Assembly (NCBI GenBank): GCA_030682505.1
Contig: JAUXOH010000153.1
Span: 1-10,866 of the forward strand
Length of the DNA stretch: 10,866 bases
Source: Candidatus Didemnitutus sp.
Lineage (GTDB): Bacteria; Verrucomicrobiota; Verrucomicrobiia; Opitutales; Opitutaceae
Direction of reading: 5' to 3'
The position numbers and the translations under genes are program-made. The notes under the pieces were generated by a model, which worked only from the letters and a program-made list of their open reading frames with translations, ran no database searches and had not been told where the DNA came from. Positions 1-5,983 of this stretch are shown one piece after another; position 1 is the stretch's first letter; every line of letters starts with the position of its first letter.

Positions 1-1833
1 ATGGTGGCCGTGGTGATGCTGACCGTGCTCAGCGCCCATGTGGGCGGAGTGGGCGGCGGAGCCAACTTCGGCGGTATGCTCGCGACCCTCAGTGCCTTTG
101 TCACCCTGCTCATCGGGGTCGGCCTGCTGCTGGTTCCCCGCATGCTGCGCCGGCTGGAAGCCCGGGCGGATGCTGAACTGCAGACGATCATCGTGGCGGG
201 AGTGCTCTTCCTGCTCGCGATCGGGGCGGCCAAGGCCGGCTATTCCCTCGCCCTCGGGGCCTTTCTGCTCGGCGCACTCGTGGCCGAGATGCCGCAACGC
301 AGCGGGGTCGAGAAATCGTTCGCCGGCATGCGGGATCTGTTCAGCAGCGTCTTCTTTGTCTCGATCGGCATGATGATCGACTTGCGCCTGCTTCGGGACG
401 TCTGGCCGCTAGCCTTGGGACTCACCGCCTTCGTGATGATCGCGCGGCCGCTCGCCACGGGCTTTGCGTTGATCCTCACCGGCACCCAGCCCCGGCAGGC
501 CCGGCGGGCGGGACTCCTGCTCGCCCCACTGGGTGAATTTTCGTTCATCATTGCACAAATGGGCGTCGGCGCCGCGATTTTGCCTCCCTCGCATTACCCG
601 CTGGTGGTGGGCGTTGCGATTTTTACGCTCCTGCTGACGCCGCTCGCCAATCGTCACGCCCCAAGGCTGCTCGATTGGATCGGCCGGAGCGAACCGCGGT
701 GGTTCCAGCGCGCGCTCGACACCTACCACGGCTGGTTCCGGCAGGCGCAAACCCGCCGCGCCGGAGCGCTGGCGTGGAACCTGATCCGGAGCCGACTGGT
801 CCAGATGGCGGTCGAACTGCTGTTCATCGCCGGTGTACTGATCTTCTCCCCCCTCCTTTTCAGGCTGCTGCATTCGTTCGCGATCGAGCACCACTGGAAT
901 CACGCGCTGCACGGCTACCTCTTCTGGGGTGCCGTGGTCCTGCTCGTCCTGATCCCGCTCGTGGCAATCTGGCGCAATCTCTCCGCGGTGGCAATGATCG
1001 CGGCGGAGACCCTCGAAAGCGACAAACGGCTCCGGACTCCGCTCGTCAACCACACGATCAAGGCTGCTGGCGCGCTCGTTCTCGGCGTGTGGCTGTTCGC
1101 CTTTCTCCCGCGCGATGCCCTTCCCTTCTGGGGCTGGGTCGTGCTCGCCTTGCTCTCGGCCATGGTAATCGCGGTATTTTCCCGCCGCTTGATCTACCTG
1201 CACAGCTCTCTCCAGTCGTCGATGTCGGAAGTGCTCGCGACCGGCGGCAAGCCATCCGAGGTGACCCGGGAGCGCGCTCGCGCCGACATGGGGGCGGGTC
1301 TCGAGGCGTGGGACTTGATCCTCGATGAATACCTGGTGCCCGATGGCGCAACGTGCGCCGGTCAACCACTCTCCCAGTTGGCGATCCCGACTCGCTGCGG
1401 TTGTTCCCTGATGGAACTGGAACGCAACGGGCACGTCATCACCACCATCCGGCCCGACCTGCGCCTTTATCCCGGAGACAAACTCCTGCTGCTGGGCCGG
1501 CCCGGCGAGATCGCGTCGGCGCGGGACTTCCTCGGCGCACGCCATCCGGAGATCCCGGCCTCCGACGACTTCAGCGGATCCGTGCTGGAGACATTCGCGG
1601 TGCCGGCCCATCTGACCGGCGGGCTTTCCCTCGCGCAACTTCCCATTGCCCGACAGACCGGGGTGCGGGTCGCCGCGATCAAGCGCGCCGGCCAACAGAT
1701 GCTCAATCCCAACGGAGCGGATCAGATTTTTCCGGGGGACGAATTGCTGGTGATCGGATCGCTGGTGGAGCTGCGCGCCTTTCGGCGCTGGCTGCGCGAC
1801 TCGACGAAGCCGCCGGTTCCTCCTCAGGCGTAA
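1..1833 (+). CDS. CPA2-type cation:proton antiporter with two TrkA-C domains (5' partial)
   Basis: This is probably an inner-membrane monovalent cation (K+ or Na+)/H+ antiporter of the CPA2 (KefB/KefC-like) family. The frame is open at the first base and the protein begins in the middle of the membrane domain, so the gene starts upstream and the ATG at position 1 is not the true start. Visible family signatures, numbered from position 1, are GAFLLG...E at residues 86-96, FFVSIGMMID at 118-127 and GEF at 178-180. Hydrophobic segments continue to about residue 220. A further block follows with four predicted membrane helices (about 266-288, 305-325, 353-369, 376-393). The C-terminus carries two TrkA-C (RCK_C) modules at about 436-512 and 527-600, each with the 'PGD.LL..G' turn, which normally gate transport in response to a ligand. 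I see no Rossmann TrkA-N domain. The last 10 bp overlap the convergent amidase gene. Transported ion and ligand cannot be told from sequence. Confidence 0.9.
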   Translation: MVAVVMLTVLSAHVGGVGGGANFGGMLATLSAFVTLLIGVGLLLVPRMLRRLEARADAELQTIIVAGVLFLLAIGAAKAGYSLALGAFLLGALVAEMPQRSGVEKSFAGMRDLFSSVFFVSIGMMIDLRLLRDVWPLALGLTAFVMIARPLATGFALILTGTQPRQARRAGLLLAPLGEFSFIIAQMGVGAAILPPSHYPLVVGVAIFTLLLTPLANRHAPRLLDWIGRSEPRWFQRALDTYHGWFRQAQTRRAGALAWNLIRSRLVQMAVELLFIAGVLIFSPLLFRLLHSFAIEHHWNHALHGYLFWGAVVLLVLIPLVAIWRNLSAVAMIAAETLESDKRLRTPLVNHTIKAAGALVLGVWLFAFLPRDALPFWGWVVLALLSAMVIAVFSRRLIYLHSSLQSSMSEVLATGGKPSEVTRERARADMGAGLEAWDLILDEYLVPDGATCAGQPLSQLAIPTRCGCSLMELERNGHVITTIRPDLRLYPGDKLLLLGRPGEIASARDFLGARHPEIPASDDFSGSVLETFAVPAHLTGGLSLAQLPIARQTGVRVAAIKRAGQQMLNPNGADQIFPGDELLVIGSLVELRAFRRWLRDSTKPPVPPQA

Positions 1834-2543
1834 CGCAACCGCAACCGCGTGCTCGGGAAGAATTTTCCCGGACAAACTGTGTGGTTCTTGTCCACCCAGC
1901 GGTGGATCGTGAATTTCGGCGTCGCCCCGAGGGGGGCATCGTCGCGCAACCAATCCACGAGTGCAGTCAGGGCTTCGAGCTGTTTCGGGCTTGGGCGCCG
2001 CGTCTCGAAATTGCCGACGAGGCAAATGCCGATGCCATGCTCGTTGAAGGCGCGGTTGCGCACATGACCGCCGTCCAGTTGCTTCAGCCAGCGCGGACCG
2101 ATCTCGATCCCACCTTCCTCGGAGTCGCGCCCGTTGCCGATGACAAAATGGTAGGCCAGGCCGTTTCCCATTCCGCGACGGAGGTGAGCCGAATCGTAGG
2201 CCTTCGCATTTCCGTCCTCAATCCCGCTGTGGTGCAACACGACGTGCCTCCATCGGCCCCGGGTGATGCGCAAACTCCCGGTCGCATCCCGAATCGCATC
2301 CAATGCCGGCCAAGCAGGGATGACCAGCAGCTGGCCAATCCTGATGGTGTCGCCGCTTAGTTTGTTCCGCGATTTCAGAGCGGCGATGGACACCCCATAG
2401 CGCTCGCTGAGCTGGCTCAGCGTTTCGCCCGGCTTCACTTGGTGCGTTCGCGGGCCGCTCTTGGCCCACGCCGCGGTGCCTCCCTGCAGCATGCCTGCAG
2501 CGAGCCAAGTCGCCGTGAAAATAAATTTTCTCCGAGAAAACAC
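1824..2543 (-). CDS. LysM-domain N-acetylmuramoyl-L-alanine amidase (Amidase_2/PGRP fold), exported
   Basis: This is a predicted 239-residue periplasmic peptidoglycan hydrolase that cuts between N-acetylmuramic acid and the peptide stem. Residues 1-27 form an export signal with SRRKF at 3-7, close to the twin-arginine consensus, then a hydrophobic stretch ending in an A-W-A cleavage site. One LysM peptidoglycan-binding domain spans about 33-77. The amidase domain spans about 98-232. It has HH at 104-105 (one should be a zinc ligand), Y131 in 'AYHFVI' (matching the catalytic Tyr of T7 lysozyme), H214 and C224 in 'CPG' (the other zinc ligands). The start is GTG: the in-frame TAG at 2553-2555 excludes anything longer, and AGGGTGG lies four bases upstream as a modest ribosome binding site. 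Its 3' end overlaps the antiporter gene tail to tail. It could serve wall recycling, remodelling or daughter-cell separation. Confidence 0.88.
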   Translation of the reverse strand: MFSRRKFIFTATWLAAGMLQGGTAAWAKSGPRTHQVKPGETLSQLSERYGVSIAALKSRNKLSGDTIRIGQLLVIPAWPALDAIRDATGSLRITRGRWRHVVLHHSGIEDGNAKAYDSAHLRRGMGNGLAYHFVIGNGRDSEEGGIEIGPRWLKQLDGGHVRNRAFNEHGIGICLVGNFETRRPSPKQLEALTALVDWLRDDAPLGATPKFTIHRWVDKNHTVCPGKFFPSTRLRLRYA

Positions 2544-2656
2544 GGCGCCACCCTATCATGGGTGTCAACCTCTCCACGATCCAAAGTCCGTTTGCGGCCA
2601 CCCCTCTCGCAAGTCAGGTTTGCGCTTCGCCCTCACATTGCTTCCCTCGCTGGCAC

Positions 2657-3184
2657 ATGAAACATTACAATTTCAGCGAGCAATTTCGCGCCCTCTACGA
2701 CAAAGCGGTGCGGCTTTATGCCGCCGGCCAATCCGGGGCGGAAACCTTTTTCACCGCCACCGAAACGGAGTTCCTGACTGCCAATGGCTTGACCGCACAG
2801 AACCTCTACGACTACGCCGAAGACCAAATCGGCAGCGATGAACCCGGCTATGATCGCGCGCTCGCGATCGAATTCGTGCGCCGCGATTATTTTCTCAACG
2901 TCCAGCAGGGCAAGCCGTCCAAGCAGGTTCTCGATACCACGACCATGCCTGACAAGACGGACGAGGTGCATGGCATCTCCTGGCTCCCGCGCATCATCCC
3001 CAAGACCAAGGCCAAGCTGCGCGGGGAGTTGCCGGCCAAACTGATGTATTCCTGCGGCGGGGACCGTGGCTTCTTCATGGAGCACGACATCCACCCGGCG
3101 GAATTCCTCAGTCTGGTCTGGCGCCACGAAAACGACGACCAAGCCATCATCGACTGGGTCGTTCGGCGGAGCCAGGCGAAGTAA
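2657..3184 (+). CDS. DUF5069 domain-containing protein
   Basis: This is a 175-residue soluble protein of unknown function. The C-terminal half (about 104-171) matches what I recall of DUF5069: a 'WLPR.I.K..AKL.G.LP' block at 109-126, then 'MYSCGGDR' at 130-137, 'HPAEF' at 146-150 and a terminal acidic/hydrophobic block ending near 'DWVVRR'. The N-terminal half is acidic and appears helical. I see no signal peptide or membrane segment. The frame is open from an ATG at 2558, but I chose the ATG at 2657: the 33 extra residues are low-complexity, unlike the rest, and would run into the space upstream of the divergent amidase gene. Neither ATG has a clear Shine-Dalgarno. DUF5069 genes are, to my knowledge, frequent in Verrucomicrobiota and Planctomycetota, which supports the taxonomic guess. 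The 105-bp gap before the molybdoenzyme genes gives no sign of a shared operon. Confidence 0.8.
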   Translation: MKHYNFSEQFRALYDKAVRLYAAGQSGAETFFTATETEFLTANGLTAQNLYDYAEDQIGSDEPGYDRALAIEFVRRDYFLNVQQGKPSKQVLDTTTMPDKTDEVHGISWLPRIIPKTKAKLRGELPAKLMYSCGGDRGFFMEHDIHPAEFLSLVWRHENDDQAIIDWVVRRSQAK

Positions 3185-3202
3185 CGCTGCGCCACGATCC
3201 GC

Positions 3203-3233
3203 GCCCGGCGGGAAATTCTCTCCGGCGCCGGGC
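3203..3233 (+). other. GC-rich stem-loop between the DUF5069 gene and the 2Fe-2S subunit gene
   Basis: An 8-bp perfect inverted repeat (GCCCGGCG at 3203-3210, CGCCGGGC at 3226-3233) encloses a 15-nt loop, 18 bp after the DUF5069 stop. It could stop transcription or slow RNA decay. No T-run follows it, so I do not call it an intrinsic terminator. In DNA this rich in G and C such repeats also arise by chance. Confidence 0.35.
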
Positions 3234-3289
3234 CGGGCCCCCGCCGGGGTCGCCTTGACCTCGGGCAGGGCCTGAGCCATTTATCCGGC

Positions 3290-3763
3290 ATGCCCCGCTA
3301 CAATTTGAACGTGAACGGGCAGAGCCGCCCGGTGGATGTGCCCGCGGATACTCCGCTGCTTTGGGTTCTGCGCGATAACCTGGACTTGGTCGGAACGAAG
3401 TTTGGCTGCGGCATCGGCCAGTGCGGTTCCTGCACCGTGCACCTCAACGGCGTGCCCACCCGCTCCTGCCTGTCTCCCGTCTCGACGGTGGCCGGTTTGC
3501 GGATCACCACGATCGAGGGGCTGTCGCCCGACGGCACACACCCGCTGCAAAAAGCGTGGATCGAACACGACGTGCCGCAGTGTGGCTATTGCCAGTCCGG
3601 CCAGATCATGACCGCCGCCGCTTTCCTCCAAAACACCCCCCATCCCACCGACACCGAGATCGACGACGCGATGGCGGCCAACATTTGCCGCTGCGGCACC
3701 TACCTGCGGATTCGCGCCGCCATCAAAGACGCTTCCACGATGAATCAAGGAGGTGCGCAATGA
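3290..3763 (+). CDS. (2Fe-2S)-binding small subunit of a molybdenum hydroxylase (IorA/CoxS-like)
   Basis: This 157-residue protein is the electron-transfer subunit of a xanthine oxidase-family enzyme. It should pass electrons from the molybdenum centre in the partner subunit through two 2Fe-2S clusters. The N-terminal plant-ferredoxin-type domain (about 1-75) has cluster ligands C40, C45, C48 and C60. The C-terminal four-helix domain (about 80-150) has C98-x2-C101 and C133-x-C135. Q97, just before the first of these, is the glutamine that usually contacts the molybdopterin. Length and Cys spacing are normal for the family. It has no signal peptide. The start 'MPRYNLNVNG' fits the family's usual N-terminus, although no Shine-Dalgarno is visible. 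It overlaps the large-subunit gene by 4 bp (ATGA). There is no FAD subunit gene, which resembles the two-subunit isoquinoline 1-oxidoreductase layout. Substrate unknown. Confidence 0.93.
   Translation: MPRYNLNVNGQSRPVDVPADTPLLWVLRDNLDLVGTKFGCGIGQCGSCTVHLNGVPTRSCLSPVSTVAGLRITTIEGLSPDGTHPLQKAWIEHDVPQCGYCQSGQIMTAAAFLQNTPHPTDTEIDDAMAANICRCGTYLRIRAAIKDASTMNQGGAQ
3747..3754 (+). promoter_or_regulatory. Strong Shine-Dalgarno site for the molybdoenzyme large subunit
   Basis: AAGGAGGT lies five bases before the ATG at 3760, inside the end of the small-subunit gene. It is the strongest ribosome binding site I see in the window. It fixes the start of the large subunit at 3760 rather than the longer open frame beginning at 3421, and with the ATGA overlap it indicates translational coupling. 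Confidence 0.85.
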
Positions 3764-5973
3764 ACCCGCCGCAAGCAAAGTTCACCCGCCGCGATTTCAT
3801 CCGCGTCAGCTCCCTTGCTGGCGGTGGTTTCGCCCTCGGCTTGGCGGCAACCCCCGGCGCCTTCGGCCAATCGGCCGCGGCTCTCGACGACACGGCCCGC
3901 CAGTTCACGCCCAATCCCTTTATCCGCATCACGCCGGACGGCGTCGTCACCCTGATCGCGAAAAACCCCGAGGTTGGGCAGGGCATCAAGACCTCGTTGC
4001 CCATGATCATCGCGGAGGAACTTGAGATCGACTTTGACCAAGTCGTGATCGAGCAGGCGGCGCTCGATCCCCAGCTCGGTCCGCAATTCGCCGGCGGCAG
4101 TCTTTCGACGCCGATGAACTATGACCTGTTGCGCAAAGCCGGCGCCACGGCCCGCATCATGCTGATTGAGGCGGCGGCCCAAACGTGGGGCGTATCCGCC
4201 GACGAGCTTGTCGCCGAAAAAGGCACTGTGGTGCACCGCGCCACCGGGCGTCGTCTCACCTACGGCCAACTTGCCACCAAGGCCGCCACCTTGCCCGTGC
4301 CGGATGAAAATTCGATCCGCCTGAAGGAGCCGGACGAGTTCAAGCTGCTCGGCTCGCGTGTCGGCGGCGTCGACAATCCCGCCATCGTGACCGGCCAGGC
4401 GCTCTTCGGCATCGATCAGAAAGTCCCCGGCATGGTGCATGCCGTTTATCAGAAATGCCCGGTCTTCGGCGGCAAGGTCGTGAGCGCCAACCTCGACCAG
4501 ATCAAGGCCATGCCCGGCGTCAAGGATGCCTTCGTCCTCGAGGGCACCAGCAACTACACGGGACTGATGCCGGGGGTCGCGATTCTGGCCGACTCCACGT
4601 GGGCCAGTTTCAAGGCCTTGCGCGCTTTGCGGGTGGTCTGGGACGAGAGTGCCGGTGGCAATCAAAGCAGCGCCGGCTTTGACGCCGCCGCGGCTGAACT
4701 CGCCACCAAACCCGGACAGGTAATGCGCAACGATGGTGACGCGGCCGCCGCGCTGGCCGCGGCGAGCAAAACCGTCGAGGCACGCTATTTCTATCCCTAC
4801 ATTCACCATGCCACGCTCGAGCCGATGAACGGCCTCGCCTGGCCCACGGCAGAGGGTGGCATCGAAGTTCTCGCCCCGACGCAAACTCCCCAAGGGGCGC
4901 AGGACTTGGTCGCGCAGACCCTCAACCTCCCGAAGGAGAAGATCAAAATTCGCTTCACGCGGATCGGCGGCGGTTTCGGCCGGCGGTTGGCCAACGACTA
5001 CGTCGCCGAAGTTGCCGCCATCGCCCAGAAGGCCGGCGTTCCCGTCAAACTCACGTGGACCCGCGAACAGGACACTCAGCACGGGCACTATCGCCCCGGT
5101 GGCTGGCACCACTTGAAGGCGGGGCTCGATGCCGCAGGCAACATCACCGCGTGGCACAATCACTTCGTCACCGTGGGCCTCAACAACTCGAAGGACCCCG
5201 GCCGCAGTGCCAGCATGAGCCCGCTGGAGTTTCCCGGACGCTTTGTGTCGAATTACCGGATCGAGCAATCCGTGGTCAGCACCAACATTCCGACCGGACC
5301 GCTGCGGGCTCCGGGCAGCAATGCCCTGTCGTTCGTCATGCAGAGCTTCATCGATGAACTTGCGCATGCGGCCGGGCGCGATCCCGTGGAGTTTCGTTTC
5401 GCCCTGCTCGGCGAGAATCGCCAAGTCCCCGGCTCCAGTCCGCAGGCCCCGCCCTATGACACCGAACGCATGAAAGGCGTTCTGGCCATGGCGGCCGAGA
5501 AGGCGAACTGGGGCAAGCCACTCCCGCGCGGCTCGGGGCAAGGCGTCGCGTTTCACTTCAGCCACCGCGGCTATGTCGCGGAAGTGGCCGAGGTCTCCGT
5601 GGCGCAGGATGGCACGCTCAAGGTTCACCACGTCACCGTCGTCAGTGACGTCGGTCCGATCATGAACCTCAGCGGAGCAGAGAACCAAATCGAGGGCTCG
5701 ATCATCGACGGTCTGAGCGCCGCGTGGCTGCAGGAAATCACCATCGAGCACGGCCGCGTGGTGGAAGCCAATTTCGACACCTACCCGCTCTTGCGTGGGG
5801 TCGATGCCCCTCAGGTCGGCGTGCATTTCATCCAGAGCAACAATCCGCCCACCGGATTGGGCGAACCCGCCCTGCCCCCGCTGCCACCCGCCGTGTGCAA
5901 CGCCATCTTCGCCGCCACCGGCACGCGCGTTCGCTCCCTGCCTTTGCGCAAACAGGACTTGCGCTGGACCTGA
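3760..5973 (+). CDS. Molybdopterin-binding large subunit, IorB-like (xanthine oxidase family), Tat-exported
   Basis: This 737-residue protein is the catalytic subunit of a molybdenum hydroxylase. It is likely to oxidise an N-heterocycle or aldehyde with water as oxygen donor, in the periplasm. The N-terminus has a twin-arginine signal (TRRDFIR at 9-15, then a hydrophobic, Gly/Ala-rich core to about residue 40). Family motifs include 'ATLEPMNG' at 351-358, the Moco-binding 'GGGFGRR' at 403-409, 'GPLRAPG' at 513-519 and 'GLGEPALPPLPPA' near the end. E702 in that last motif matches the conserved catalytic glutamate. The Tat signal, the GGGFGRR motif and the single-chain length place it nearer isoquinoline 1-oxidoreductase beta subunits than cytosolic xanthine dehydrogenase. 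The start is set by the Shine-Dalgarno at 3747. No Moco-insertion chaperone (XdhC-like) or cytochrome c partner gene is in view, so the electron acceptor is unknown. It ends 10 bp before the convergent DNA polymerase gene. Confidence 0.92.
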   Translation: MNPPQAKFTRRDFIRVSSLAGGGFALGLAATPGAFGQSAAALDDTARQFTPNPFIRITPDGVVTLIAKNPEVGQGIKTSLPMIIAEELEIDFDQVVIEQAALDPQLGPQFAGGSLSTPMNYDLLRKAGATARIMLIEAAAQTWGVSADELVAEKGTVVHRATGRRLTYGQLATKAATLPVPDENSIRLKEPDEFKLLGSRVGGVDNPAIVTGQALFGIDQKVPGMVHAVYQKCPVFGGKVVSANLDQIKAMPGVKDAFVLEGTSNYTGLMPGVAILADSTWASFKALRALRVVWDESAGGNQSSAGFDAAAAELATKPGQVMRNDGDAAAALAAASKTVEARYFYPYIHHATLEPMNGLAWPTAEGGIEVLAPTQTPQGAQDLVAQTLNLPKEKIKIRFTRIGGGFGRRLANDYVAEVAAIAQKAGVPVKLTWTREQDTQHGHYRPGGWHHLKAGLDAAGNITAWHNHFVTVGLNNSKDPGRSASMSPLEFPGRFVSNYRIEQSVVSTNIPTGPLRAPGSNALSFVMQSFIDELAHAAGRDPVEFRFALLGENRQVPGSSPQAPPYDTERMKGVLAMAAEKANWGKPLPRGSGQGVAFHFSHRGYVAEVAEVSVAQDGTLKVHHVTVVSDVGPIMNLSGAENQIEGSIIDGLSAAWLQEITIEHGRVVEANFDTYPLLRGVDAPQVGVHFIQSNNPPTGLGEPALPPLPPAVCNAIFAATGTRVRSLPLRKQDLRWT

Positions 5974-5983
5974 ACCGCCCGCC

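Noticed and set aside
409..2025. A 538-codon open frame on the minus strand opposite the antiporter and the 3' end of the amidase gene.
   Set aside because: The product is Arg/Glu/Gln-rich without motifs, while the plus strand encodes clear membrane helices and TrkA-C domains.
1353..2360. A 335-codon plus-strand frame running from the antiporter 3' end across the amidase gene.
   Set aside because: It is out of frame with the antiporter and antisense to an amidase with intact zinc ligands.
2563..2568. A perfect TTGACA on the minus strand upstream of the amidase gene, as a -35 box.
   Set aside because: It lies only about 20 bases before the GTG start, so a -10 box at normal spacing would fall inside the coding region, and none is seen there.
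2558..2656. A 33-residue N-terminal extension of the DUF5069 protein from the ATG at 2558.
   Set aside because: It has no ribosome binding site, is unlike the rest of the protein, and would leave only 14 bp to the divergent amidase start. It cannot be fully excluded without homologues.
3421..3759. A possible longer N-terminus of the molybdoenzyme large subunit.
   Set aside because: These 113 codons overlap the 2Fe-2S subunit in another frame and encode a His/Arg-rich sequence. The Shine-Dalgarno at 3747 and the Tat signal fix the start at 3760.
3745..5826. A 693-codon open frame on the minus strand opposite the molybdoenzyme large subunit.
   Set aside because: It shows low-complexity Gly/Arg/Asp composition and no family motif, and it mirrors the codon structure of the real gene on the other strand.
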